From Tetradesmus obliquus (taxonomy: Eukaryota > Chlorophyta > Chlorophyceae > Sphaeropleales > Scenedesmaceae): a DNA stretch of 64,000 bases. A program made the position numbers and the translations under genes. The stretch lies in contig CP126203.1 of the NCBI GenBank assembly GCA_030272155.1, positions 4,408,501 to 4,472,500 of the forward strand. Direction: 5' to 3'. Positions 35,301 to 47,270 of the stretch are shown here, piece by piece. Within the stretch, counting starts at the first letter, position 1; each line of letters begins with the position of its first letter. The notes under the pieces were generated by a model that was given only the letters and a program-made list of their open reading frames with translations, had not been told where the DNA came from and did no database searches.

Positions 35301-35867
35301 TCCTTCGTGGGTAGGCCTGTGCGCACCTGACTGTGAGCAGTATGCCTGTCAGCGCCAGCCACCACACCACGTTGCGCCGCCCCCCCTCCCCCCCCCCCCC
35401 CCCACCCCCAGGCACCTCCAGCAGGTTCTCATCCAGCAGCGATGCACAGACCCCAACTGAACACAAACAGCTGCATACCTGTGAAGGTGGATCTCACAAT
35501 CACGCGGCAGCAGTGCCAGGTGCAAGCTGCCATGCAAGGGAAAGCAAAGGCACAGCTGAATGCGCACGCACCTGACAGTGAGCAGTATGCCTGTCAGCGC
35601 CAGCCACCACGCCACGGCTGCCGTGCAGGCAAGCGCACAAGAACCAACTCAATTGACATGAATGTCTGATAACGTTTGCAGGATAAATCATCGTCAAAAA
35701 AACGCACCTGACTGTCAGCAGTATGCCTGTCAGCGCCAGCCACCACACCACGTTGCGCCCCCCAAGAGGCACCTCCAGCAAGTTCTCATCCAGCAGCGAC
35801 AGCCCCAGCAGCAGCGCCGCCCAGCTGCCCGCTACAAACGACACAAACTTGGCCACCTGCAGAAGGC

Positions 35868-35898
<31 letters not shown>

Positions 35899-38488
35899 GC
35901 AGCGGAGCAGTCAGCAAGCAGAGCCATCGCAAACCGATCTTCAGCTTGCGACAGCAGCATGATTTGAGCACAGGTTGAACGCATCTGCTGCAGCCACATC
36001 TCCAAAGAAAGCTCCACTCCTCCACCACCTGTTTCTCTTCTGAGTTTTGGAAACTATATGCTAAAGCCCTGGACAAACCCTGGTCAAGCCCTGGTCAAAC
36101 CCTGGTCAAGCCCTGGTCAAACCCTGGTCAAGCCCTGGTCCAACCCTGGTCAAAGTCCTCACCTGGCTGACCATGGGCGAGGGGAACTGGCCGACGTAGT
36201 TGACTGCTGCTTCATAGCTGGCATCCAGCCGGTGCTGCACATAATGCGGCAGCTCGTTGAACTCCCTCAGCCGCCACTTGGCCAGGCTGCTCCAGCGGCG
36301 GCTGCCCAGGCTGCCTGCAGCACACGACAAAATAACACGTTACAACATAGCAAGGCACAGCAGTGGGGCAGCTTGTCATGATTACGCAGCCACCATTTGG
36401 CCAGGCTGCTCCAGCAGCGGCTGCCCAGGCTGCCTGCAGCCAGGAAAACCCAAGTCACCATGTGAGCATGACATATGAAAAGTGTGAGGTAAACACAACG
36501 TGTGAGCAACACACGGGACATGGCTAGCCTGCTCCAGCGGCAGCTGCTCAGGTCGGCAAACAGTTGACTGCACAGAACAAGAGGTTCCATGGTTCCATCC
36601 GGGCTGCAAAACTTCCCAGTGCGCTTTGTGAAGCAGATGGACGGCATCAGATGGTTCAGCTCTGGAAATCAAACCCTAAGCCTTTCAGAACCCTGGACTT
36701 TGAACCGACCAGAATCAGGGTTGATCCTCAACCCCCACCCCTCAACCCCAATCCTGTTTAACCCCTTGAACCCCAGCTCACCCGGGCTGTGGTAGAACTT
36801 CTCCGCGTGCTTCATGAAGAAGCAGTTGATGAAAGCAAAGTTTATACCCAGATCCTAAACAATCAAAAAACACTGAACCCCAGCTCACCCGGGCTGTGGT
36901 AGAACTTCTCCGCGTGCTTCATGAAGAAGTAGATGACCAGGAACAGCAGCAGGAAGGGGCTCAGCAGCAGGTTGAGGCCAGCAGCAGCCACCAGCCGCCG
37001 CTTCAGCTTCGCCTCGTCAGCCAGGAAGTCCTGCAGGCAGTATTGACAAATGTAACATGTTACTTAGTTGTTGTAACAGCAACGGCCTGCCGTCCCTGGC
37101 GAGGTGCTCTGCCTGCTTGTCACAGAGATTCGTACAACAAACAAGGTGTCGGAAGCAGCATGTACAAGCACAGAAGCAAGTGCTGTTGCGGGCGGCATGC
37201 AGCTGGCTCAACAGGCACCGCGACGCATTGATACCCTGAAACCAAAGCATGAACCCAAGCCCTATAGAAAACACACCTGTCGGATTTGGACGTGCTCGTC
37301 AAACATGGGGTCCAGCACGCACAGCAGCAATGTCACGTGTTACTTGCCTGAAATGACCTCAACCCTGACACCTAAAACGCACCTGCCGTATGTGGAAGTG
37401 CTCGTCGAACATGGGGTCCAGCACGCAGGCAAACAGGTTCCACTCCAGCGTCTTGGTCAACATGAAGCGGCGGCCTAACACCGCCCCGCAGCCGCGCACG
37501 TACAGCCCTAGCACGCCTGCGACAGCAAGCAAAACAAGCAATGAAACAAAGTCACATCTGGAACTGTGGTGTACGGCTGCCAGCATGAAGCGCCCCCCCC
37601 CCCCCCCCCCCCCCCCAGCACGGCGCCACGGCCCCGCACGTAAAGCCCGAAACTGCCTGCAACATGAAGAACAGGGTTGAATAGTTTGAGCTCCACTTCA
37701 GCGTCATGGTCAGCATGAAGCGCCTGCCTAGCACAGAACCGCAATCCCAGCACGCCTGCGGCAGCCACAAAAAGATGCTAGAAATCAGGTGAAAATTGCG
37801 AGTTGTGGTGCGCGCAGCATGGAGCGGCGCCCTAGCACCGCGCCACCGCCCCGGCACGCCTCAGAAAGCAATGACCCACAACCCACAAAGCAGTCCAATC
37901 TACAACCTCCAATGATCTCACCCACCTACTGAAGCTCATTGAGCCGCTTCCACCGGCAATGAGCGTGCACATGCTGCAGCCCCACAGAGCACGTCCAAAC
38001 CTGCATTGAGCATGCAATGTTGTAATTCCCGCACCTGCGTTGAGCATTCCAATTAGATAGTTGTCCTTGCGCATGATGCGCCCCACCACGCCCAGCTCGT
38101 CAAGGTCAACCGAGTGACATCAACAAACATCCAACCAGCACACCAAACCGCGCTCACCTGCATTGAGCATTCCAATTAGATAGTTGTCCTTGCGCATGAT
38201 GCGCCCCACCACGTCCAGCTCGTCAAGGTCGCGCGCTGCACACAGCCGGCTGCTGCGCTGCACCAGCACCAGCCGGTGCAGCAGCTCGCTCCACGTCATG
38301 CTGCGGATCTGTTGATACAGAGGCGGCCACACAGCAGCAAGGGCGAGGGGTCACAGGGTGGCAGCTGCCAACTGATGAACAGGTCAGAGCTCAGCTGTGC
38401 GGCTACACCAGCTGGTGCCACGCTGCTGTGACTTCAATCAACAAGCTGCCCAGCTGCTACTGCTGTGAGTCTAATTGTCCCTTGCTGC

Positions 38489-38563
<75 letters not shown>

Positions 38564-40524
38564 GACTGCTCCCGCTTGCACTGCTGCCACTACCACAGCA
38601 ACAGCTGCTGCTGCTGCTGACGCATGTGTGTGTTGCCATGCCCAGCTGGTTGTTGTGGTGATGGCTGCTGCTGCTGCTGCTGCTCCTACACCAGACGCTG
38701 CAACAAGTACTGCTGCTACTACCGGCAGCATGCCTGTCTATCGCTGATGCCTAGGTTGCTGCTGCTGCTGGTGCATCCCCACCTGTCGCTGATGCCTAGC
38801 TACTGCTGCTGCTGCTGCCGCTGCTACAACAACTGCTGCTGCTGCTGCTGCTGCTGCACCCCCACCTGTCTGTCGCTGATGCCCAGCTTGTTGTTTATAA
38901 AGTGCTTCACCTCCAGCACGTCACGCAGCTCCACCACCAGCTGCAATGCAAGGAGCAGCACAGCACCCAAAGCAGTTGAGGTGAGACATATCACTTTAGC
39001 AGCAATGCACGCAGCATGTGGGGCACGTCACGCAGCTCCACCACCAGCTGCGGCAGCGTTCCACAGCAAGGACAGCCTTGAGCGTTTGGCTGCCTACACT
39101 CTCAACCAACTGCTACGCTGCAGTTTTTACCCCCCACCTGCACTGCGCTCCACAGCCAGTACAGCCCACACAGGGCCAAATACGGTACCACCAGCAACCA
39201 TAACCCTTGCCATCAACCTGAAACTGCCCTGCTGCAATTCCCCACCCCCCACCTGCACAGCGCTCCACAGCCAGAACAGACCACACAGGGCCACATACAG
39301 CATCACCAGCAATCATAACCCTTGCCCTGAACCTAGGACTGTCCCGCTGCAGTTCCAGAAGCGCACCTGCACAGCGCTCCACAGCCAGTATAGCCCACAT
39401 AGGGTCAAATACAGCGCCACCAGGGCCACCAGCACCCCCGAGTGCTCCCTCCACGGCTGCTTATGCAGCGCCACATCCAAGATGTCGCAGCTGGCATGGG
39501 GATCGTGCGGTACCAAGCATTCGCTGCGCAGCGCTGCCCAGTTTACTGCCAGCAGCAGGCAGCCACTGAAGAGGATGGTGAAGGCCAGGGCTGTCAGGTT
39601 GAGCAGGCGACCTACAAGGATTGTTGTGAGACCCTTGTCATGCCAGTACCTGCATTAACAAAAAGGTGGTTGTGGTGAGCATCGCTGTGGAGGCAAGAGG
39701 CGAGGGCTGTCAGGTTGAGCAGGCGGCCAACCAGGATGGTTGTCAGGCCCTTGTCATGCCAATACCTGCGTTATACCAAGAAAGTAACAGTGTGGTGAGC
39801 ACAGCTGTGGGGGCGAGGGCTGTCTGGTTGAGCAGGCGGCCCACCAAAATGGGTGTGAGGCCCTTGTCGTGCTATTTGCTGTGTCATTGTTTGCAAATGT
39901 CACAGTAACCTGGCGTAGGACAAACAATTGTGAAGTTGCCATGTTGCAGAGTCAGGTTGAGCAAGCGGCCCACCAGGATCGTAGCCGCACGCTGTCGAGC
40001 CGCAACTTGCAGGTACTGCAGTCTTCACAGCTACAGGCAACAAATGCTGAACTACTGTGCCCTCCCACCTGTACACACACGCAAAACGCGTGCAGGTTGT
40101 CCATGGCTGCAAGCACTGCTGCGTGCTGCTGCGCCACGAGTTGTGTGTGCTACAGACAACAAATGCTGAACTACTTTGCCCACACACCTGTATACTCTTG
40201 TGCGGAAGGCGCCCAGGTTGTCGATGGCTACCCACTACTGCTGCTTACCCACTACTGCTGCTTACCGCCAATAAACATATTGCAAAAACAAACGTGCCCA
40301 CCCGTCCCAGCTGTAGCCTCGCGAGCAAAAGCCGCCCCGGTTGTCAATGGCGCCCCACCACTGCTGCTTATAGCTGATGATGCATCCTTGGCAACTGCAG
40401 AAAATGCCCCTCTCACCTGTACACTCGTGTGAAGAAGGCGTCCAGGTTGTCGATGGCTGCCCACTCATAGCCCTCGCCACCCAGTAGCGGCTGAGGCAGC
40501 CCCAGCTCAGCCTCCGGCAGGCTG

Positions 40525-40564
<40 letters not shown>

Positions 40565-41466
40565 GAATACCACAGGAAGGTTCAATCTTAAGGGTTGAAG
40601 CAGGCCCAGCTCAGCCTCCTGCAGGCTGCAGCAGCAGCGGCAGCAGCAGTGAGCACCACAGGAAGGCTCAGTCAAACAGGCTGAGCCAGCCCCAGCAGGC
40701 CGCCTCTGGTAGGCTGCTTGTTTGGTGCAAAGTGAGGCAGGTCAGGGCCCGGCAGCAGCAGCAGCAGCAGCACCCTAAACCCTGTCAACCGGACAAGTTG
40801 TGAGCAAGGGCAATTCACAGGAAAATTTTCAGCAGATAAGGAGGGTGCATAGGTGAGTGCCAGGACCGCCGCCAAGTAGCGGCTGCGGCAGCCCCAGCTC
40901 AACTTCACTCGGTGCTCGGTGCATGAAAGTTGTAACCACCAGATGGAGTGGCAACAGGACTACGGGTGCAGATGCAATTGCTGAAGGCGCAGGAGCACCT
41001 GCTGCTGCTGTCATTGCTTGAAACCGCTGCACTTAGTGAGGACAGCTACAGACAGGACCACTGCGATGGATGTGTCCTCATGTCATCCGCAACACCAGGG
41101 CTGTTCAGATATGCTCCTTGCAACGCGTGTTACAGCATGTGCGCACACTGCAGGTGCAACTCTGCCTTAGAATGCTTCCAGTGCACACACGCATGCAAAT
41201 GCATGCACAGTACTGCATGCTGCCAGTCACATGTGCAGCCTTGGCAGCAGCATCAGCAGCTTCACGCTGATATGAATGCTGGGGCTGTTGCCGACCAAAG
41301 CAGCACACGTACACGAGACCAAAACGACAACCGGCGATGTTTGAGCTTTCTGGGAGGGGATGCTATAGCTCCTGCGCATGGGAATTCACCGGCACAGTAC
41401 TAACCTCGGCAGGGGCTCATACTGGCACCCTGTCGCCAGCTCCTGCTCAAATTTTCTGTTGCTCAT
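32341..41466 (-). CDS. ATG9: Autophagy-related protein 9 (lipid scramblase), 12 exons
   Basis: Exons: 41466-41405, 40521-40417, 39649-39367, 38940-38866, 38308-38158, 37516-37383, 37030-36889, 36314-36163, 35856-35708, 35057-34825, 34321-34170, 33888-32341. Phases close to about 1061 residues. Conserved blocks follow family order: IDNLDAFFTRVYRYWHDKGL, membrane spans near 74-93 and 125-145, RIMRKDNYLIGMLN, LTKTLEWNLFACVLDPMFDE, a span near 288-305, REFNELPHYVQHRL and YVGQFP, spans near 372-390 and 402-415, LFLEELASVLLTPFILAYSL, GDVCSLAVFDFGRHGN, KMEKSFLTF. ATG9 sits in Golgi/endosome-derived vesicles and scrambles phospholipids during phagophore growth. The last 510 residues are Gln/Ala/Pro-rich and disordered, longer than in plants. 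The start is supported by a short first exon with a good donor (GTTAGT). Confidence 0.97.
35381..35407. repeat. Poly(C) run with CT interruptions in an ATG9 intron
   Basis: A C-rich run inside an echo copy of the exon 9 end, in place of the exon's short ccccccaagag segment. The minus strand is G-rich, a potential G-quadruplex. Confidence 0.85.
36060..36155. repeat. Short tandem repeat of ccctggtcaa
   Basis: About nine units alternating aaaccctggtc and aagccctggtc (11 bp) lie in the ATG9 intron directly beside the donor of exon 36314-36163. Confidence 0.92.
37588..37616. repeat. Poly(C) homopolymer in an ATG9 intron
   Basis: An essentially uninterrupted C run of nearly 30 bases inside an echo copy of exon 6 start. 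It replaces the ctaacaccg that separates gcggc and gccccgcag in the real exon. Confidence 0.9.
38486..38562. repeat. Longest (CTG)n tract of the window
   Basis: About 25 CTG triplets with a single CTGTTG interruption, in the ATG9 intron between exons 38940-38866 and 38308-38158. On the gene strand it reads (CAG)n. Confidence 0.95.
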
Positions 41467-41885
41467 CTTGAAAGTCCATAGCTTGCCGTGTGCATGGTTT
41501 GAGGACCTGCCTTTGTTGCCTCTCGATCGGTGTCAGCACAGGGCTCGTGTTGCCCGTGTACTTCTAGAACACAACGTTCTGTTGACACAAGATCGTGGAC
41601 AAAACAACCCCAGAACCGTGTTTGCAGCACCGAGCAAGCAGGTCAGCACTGCGAGCAGTTTGACGTCCCAGACCCTATGTAAGTCGAATTGCAGCCGTGA
41701 ACATGTGCTTAATGAACAGTTGTTTTCAGATAGTACACTGATCTTGCAAAGAAGGCATGCAGAGCCCTGCTGTCATTGACATTTTTCAGTTCACCAGCTA
41801 CCTCGAAGACTGCTGGTGAGGCGAGGCGCATTCGCGTAGCTAGAGCATAGCATTTGCAACGAACAAAGCCTGCAGCCCGTTCACC
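41467..41885. promoter_or_regulatory. Bidirectional promoter region between ATG9 and GTP cyclohydrolase I
   Basis: The two start codons face away from each other across only 419 bp, so both promoters and both 5' leaders must lie here. No confident TATA box was seen. Confidence 0.7.
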
Positions 41886-44070
41886 ATGGCTGCGGCATAT
41901 CAACCCAACAGTGACAGCTATGTTCGCAAGCTAGACCGTATGCAGGGAGCTGTGAGGAGCTTACTGGTCGGTATTGGCGAGGATGTGCAGCGCCAGGGCT
42001 TGTTGGACACGCCAAAGGTAGGTGGTAGATTCGGCGGCACACTGCAAAACGTGGCACGCAGCGTTGCTAAACCGGCTGTTCATTGCATGCAGCGTGTTGC
42101 GAAGGCCATGATCGCAATGACGGAGGGCTACAGGCAGGACTCTGGCAGGTAAGGGCTCTGCAATTGCCAGCCATGCATCACCTGGCTGTCCAGCAGCAGC
42201 AGCCCCTGAGCATCTCCTCCAACAGCCATGCTGACTGCTTTTCGCTGCTGTTCGTGCTGCAGGCTGCTCAGTCAAGCGCTGTTTGACGAGCCCATCATAG
42301 AGGCTGGCTCTGGGGGCCTGGTGCTTGTGCGGGACATTGACTTTGCCTGCCTCAGCCAGGACAGCCTGCTGCCATTTTATGGACGCGCGCACATCGCGTA
42401 CGTGCCAGCTAATGGCGTGGTGCTGGGGCTCAGCAAGCTAGGTGAGAGCTGCAGCAGCTGCATGTGAGATGTGAGATGCTTTTGCAGTGAGCTGCTGGTG
42501 TTGCACACAATCACCCGATCCAAGCACATGCATGCATGCATCAGTATTCTGAGACGCCACTCGCATGCAGCAGCTACTACCTGCTGCTTCGCGTTTATAG
42601 CCCTTGAGCAGAATAGCCACCAAATGTGCTGCTGTCACTGCCGCTGACATCACCGCGTGTGCTGCTGCTGCCTTAAACCTTTTGCCTGCAGCTCGCCTCA
42701 CCAAGCTTTGTGCGAAGCAGCTGCAGAGCCAGGACAGCCTGGCTCGCCTTGTGCTGCATGCACTGCAAACACAGCTAGCCCCGCAAGGCGCACTCGTAGT
42801 GGTGCAGGCGCGCCACCTGTCCTACACATCGCTGCAGCCGCCAGCGCAGCAGATGGCAGCAGCAGCATCGGGGTGCCTTGCAGGAAAGGCAGCAGCAGGC
42901 GCGGTTTGCTTGCAGGAAGCACTGGAGCTGCTAGGGCTTCCCCTGGAGGCTGAGGAAGTGCAGCTGCTGCCAGATGCAGCAGCGCTGCTGCTTGCAGGAA
43001 CCAGCAGCTGCATCTGTGCTGGCGTGGTACGTGCGGCCGGCAGCGGTGGCGCGTGTGCAGGCTGCGGCGGCAGCAGCAGGCTGGTGCCTCACATCTTGCG
43101 AGGCATGTCAGCATCAGCTGCTGGTGGGCTGGACAGTCCGCGTGCACCTGTTACGCCAGATCCGAGTGAAAATGACGATACGGATGGCAGCGAGCAGGGC
43201 TCAGATCTGTACTGCCAGCAGCTGCTGGGCAGTATGAGCAGCAGCAGGTGTGATGAGCTGGCAGGGTCAGGGCCTGCAGCAGCAGCAGATGCTGACGGCA
43301 GCAGCAGCAGCAGCAGCAGTGAGTCCATGGAGGGAGCTATGATGCTGCTGCTGGCAGAAACAGGTGTGGATGTTATCAGTCCGGCAGTGCAGGCAGCTGT
43401 GCGGAGGCATGTGCTGGCATTGCTGGCAGCAACAGCCGGCTACCATCAGCAGCTGCCGCGCAGCTGGGCACACCAGCAGCAGCAGCAGGCGCTAGAGCAG
43501 CCAGCGGGGGGCTGTGCCTGCTGCTGCGGCAGGGCGCTGCTGGAGTGCCAGCAGCAGCAGCAAGAAGTGCAGCAGGCCGGCAAGCTGGACATTGCACATT
43601 CGCAGCAGGAGCAGCAGCAGCAGCATGAGTGGTTTGAGCACCACGTGCCGTTCATATCTCAATGTGAACACCACATGCTGCCATTCCATGGTACAGTGCA
43701 CATCACTTACACACTGCCACGCAGCAGCAGCAGCAGCCAGGCCTGCAGCACACAGCAGGAGCAGCAGCAGCAGCGTGGCGCGCTGTCAGAAGCAGAGGCG
43801 ACGCAGCTGGTGCGCTGCTTCACTCAGCGGCTGCAGGTGCAGGAGCGCATCACACACCAAGTAGCTGAGGCAGTGCAGCAGCTGCTGCAGCCGGCGGGGG
43901 TGATGGTGGTGATTAGTGCTGCACACATGTGCATGGTGGCACGTGGCGTTGAGAACCACGCGGGCAGCACCAGCACGCGCGCAGCTTTCGGCGAGTTTGA
44001 GCGGGATGCAAAGCTGCGCTGCCAGGTGCTGCGCAAGCTTAGCCAGCAGCAGCAGCAGCAGCAGCAGTAG
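41886..44070 (+). CDS. GTP cyclohydrolase I, plant-type tandem-domain enzyme (4 exons)
   Basis: Exons: 41886-42017, 42093-42148, 42263-42441, 42692-44070. Phases close to about 581 residues. It converts GTP to 7,8-dihydroneopterin triphosphate, the first step of folate/pterin synthesis, normally in the cytosol of plants. Two homologous halves are visible. In the N-terminal half the zinc-site motif is replaced (CLSQDSLLPF near residue 90). The C-terminal half keeps ISQCEHHMLPFHG near residue 445 and HMCMVARGVE near residue 534, the expected Cys/His/Cys zinc ligands. In plant enzymes neither half is active alone, so the protein probably works as a fused pair. A Ser/Gln/Ala-rich linker of over 200 residues separates the halves and the protein ends in poly-Gln. 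Introns are short and lack the echo copies seen in neighbouring genes. Confidence 0.96.
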
Positions 44071-45618
44071 GCAGCAGCGGGATAGGAGTTGAGATTCAAC
44101 TAGTGAGTGCTGCAGTGATGGGTGAGAGGCCACAGGATAGCCATGGAGAGCAGAGTGGTGGGAGAGCGCTAGGAGTGGCAGCAGCAGCAGCTGAGCTGCG
44201 GCAGTAAGCAGCCGCAGCACTTCCAGCACACATATCTATGTGTTGATGTCAGGCAACCCATCTGTCTCGCTGCAGCTGGCTTTGTGTGTCATTGTGTTAC
44301 CGGGCGCAGTCCGTCCGCCTAGCGCCAGCTATGCAGGCATCACTTCAGACATTGATGTGCAAATTTCTTTTGCGATCTGCTTGCACTCAAGCACACTTGC
44401 AGGCTATTGTAGTGCCGGACATCTGGTTTGGTCTGGTTAATCTTCAAGCAGGGCACACAACCCGGCCTAGGCAGCACCTTTAATGCTGTTATATAACGGC
44501 GGCATGTATGCAGTGGGGCTTACGGAGGCACAGCACATTGCGTGGATGCATTGTGGGGTGTATCGTTCAATTAGAACACTTGCGGGAACACATGCAGGAG
44601 TGATGGCAGCATCACAACGCACATCTCCTCTGTTTGGAACAGCGCCGCTGCAATGGAGCGAGAGGTTTCTCTTATGTGCCAGGCGGTGTGCCAACTCGCT
44701 GCATGTGCTGTGTTGTGTTCGGCGCCCTTGTGCGTTCCTTGAATGTCTGCAGCCGGCAGCTCTGGCTCAGCTGTCTGGTTATTCCCCCACGTCATGTGGG
44801 GCATTGTGTATGTCCAGGTGGCGAGGGGTCCTTCCAGACATGTGAGCACACATTACATCGCATTGTGCCATTGCAACGTGTGCTTCCTGCAACTCTTTCA
44901 TCACGATCAAGTGTTTTGATGCTGCAGCAAGGATGGCACTTCTATGAAGGAACTCTTTGCTTAAGTTGTTGCCAGCAGATTGCCAGTCGCCGTAGCATGT
45001 GTGCTACATAGGCAACGCTTGCCTTCCGCAAATGATGTGCAACTTGCTATACTCTGCTCGCACACGAGTACGCTAAAGGCAGACTGTAGTCATGGTGACC
45101 TAGAGGCACACACCACCGTGGCACACTGTGGTCGGGCCCTGCCACTGGCCACTAGTAGAACAAGCTCAGCCGGATGCCGCTGAAGCACGGTGTGAATATA
45201 TGATGCAACAGAATACGCGTTTCTCCGCAACGGCGCCAATGTGCACAAAACAGGACTCCTGTGTGCCACACTCCTTGGGGTGTCACTCAGTCATGCAGTG
45301 ACTGCATCTCTGATCTCAACAGAGAGCCCAGCATAACAAGGCTCACCTTTACAAGACGCGCGGAAAGAACCACACAGTTTACTCCTTTTGCCATAACGTC
45401 GCATGCAAACCGCTTATTTTGTCCTAGATTGCGTGTTTTCTGCGGTGTACTTGCACGATCAGTTTCGTCTCAAAAACTTTGCGGAAAACTATGAGGACTA
45501 CCCTCAGTATTGCAAACGAGTATCTGCACACTTCACAACACAATATCGAAAACCGTTCAAGCCGCGTTCGCGGGGCCGAAGCCAATCACAGACTCCGGAT
45601 GAGCGCTGGTGTCGAGGC
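44071..45618. other. Intergenic stretch between GTP cyclohydrolase I and the FAS1-kinase gene
   Basis: More AT-rich than the flanking genes and without CAG tracts. Overlapping short open frames on both strands have no family signature. It should contain the 3' end of the GTP cyclohydrolase transcript and the promoter of the following plus-strand gene. An open frame from 45403 continues into the first kinase-receptor exon; an earlier start there cannot be excluded. Confidence 0.5.
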
Positions 45619-47235
45619 ATGATGCTCAGCAAGCATGGATTTGATCGATTGGTGCTGCTCCTCATCATGGGTGTGTGGTAAATTGTTACTATGTGGCCGT
45701 CACAGGCAAAAGCTGTGGCATTTACGCTCACCAGCCTCTGCGCGCCGATTGTTCATGTTCCGACATTAATCCTGGGTCGGCAGAATGCATTTTAATCTGA
45801 GGGGTGTTCAGTCAAATACAGACGCAAATCTTTACTTAGTCTAATGCCTGATGCCTTGTAAAACAGCCTCGCACTGCAGATAGTACTGCTCACCCGCCTT
45901 TGAATATGTTTTGATCTTCACGTCGTTCCTACAGACAACACTCTTACACCATTTGTTGTGCCGCATTTGTTTCCTTCCTTCAGCGCTCTGGTGCAGCAGT
46001 GCATCAGCAGCGCAGCTGCACCCTGGGCCAGCAGCAGCAGCAGCAGCAGCAGCAGGCGGGCCCTGGCACAGGCGCCTACATCAGCAGCAAGGCGCAAGCC
46101 GCAGTTTCAGAGTGTCTATGCAGCCGTGCTTCGCTTGCCAGAAGGCAGGATAATCGCGGGCGTCCCCTTCAACACATACCTCATTATGGGCGACCCCAGC
46201 CTTCGCACCAGATTTCAAGAAGCGTTCTCCCGGACCTCGGTAGGTGTCATTGGTCACGGCCATGCTGGACACAGTGTTCTTGGCCCCTCTGCCACACGGT
46301 GATGATGATGTGTTGTCAATAAACTGCGCCGCAGCTCGAACTGTTTTGTCGATGCTAATCCCTGGGGTGTCACCCGCAGGGTCAGGCTGTGTTGGGTGTC
46401 CAATCAACAAGCCGACAGCTGCAAAACGTTTCAGATCAGCACGAATCTGAACTGAATCCAAAAGGCGGCGAAATTGCAGCGCACTGGTGGTCTAAGAGCG
46501 CCCAGGATGACCTAGGGTTTAGGGTTCAGGGTGCCAGATGACCAGGCCAAAAACGATGACCAGGCTGCCAGCTGGCGCTGCTTGCTGCAGCAACCGCATG
46601 CGCAGAGGAGTCAATGAAGCAGTGCAAAGTTTCACGGAAAGCTGCATACTGATATTGATGTTTGTTTCTCCCATTTCTACTTGCGCAGTTGTCATGGGGT
46701 TGAACCTTCAGTGCTTGAACATCTACTGCTTGTGATTCTACGTGAGGGCTATGGCGGCGGGATTTCGCCATTGCTGACCCCCACTAATAACATTTTCCGT
46801 CCGAACTTGCGTGATGATTAAGACAGTGTTTATCTACTGCTGGGCTGAGTGTACAGTGGAAACAAACCATGCTCTCCCTGCATGCTGTCACTCCAAAGCG
46901 TAAAAATGACATCCAGAAGCAGCAATTTTGCTTGATTCAGATTACTGCGCTCTGCTGGGCTTTTGTGTGTACCTGCTGCTGCTTTGCAGGACCCGAGTGC
47001 CCTCGGCACCTTCTTCTGGCCAGTTGCCAGCGGATGGGCCACAATCACCAGGCAGCTGTGTATGAGTGTGCAACAGATCCAAGACACACTTGCCGCAGCG
47101 CCTGACATAGCCATGCAGTACCAGTACATCAACACCGTAAATGGTAAGGTTCCACCTGCGAAGATTTGCACTGTTGTTTGCGATGTCTTGTAAAAACATA
47201 GTATCTCATACTTACGGATAACACCCGCAGCAGCT

Positions 47236-47270
<35 letters not shown>

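Larger units (their letters stand above)
33950..40910 (-). repeat. Echo copies of ATG9 exon ends
   Basis: Partial copies beside nearly every exon: last exon start at 33950-34000; exon 10 end at 34530-34660; exon 9 end (gcgccagccaccac core) at 35325-35440 and 35575-35620; exon 8 start at 36385-36440 and 36520-36560; exon 7 end at 36776-36835; exon 6 end at 37265-37320; exon 6 start at 37570-37660, 37690-37760 and 37815-37865; exon 5 end at 38030-38100; exon 4 start at 39010-39060; exon 3 end at 39130-39190 and 39245-39300; exon 3 start at 39700-39775, 39820-39875 and 39950-39985; exon 2 end at 40080-40110, 40205-40225 and 40330-40350; exon 2 start at 40605-40632 and 40875-40905. Confidence 0.87.

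Noticed and set aside
42604-44070. Separate 488-residue protein starting at 42604
   Set aside because: The frame is open upstream only because of intron sequence; the real exon begins at the acceptor 42691/42692 and continues the GTP cyclohydrolase chain in phase.
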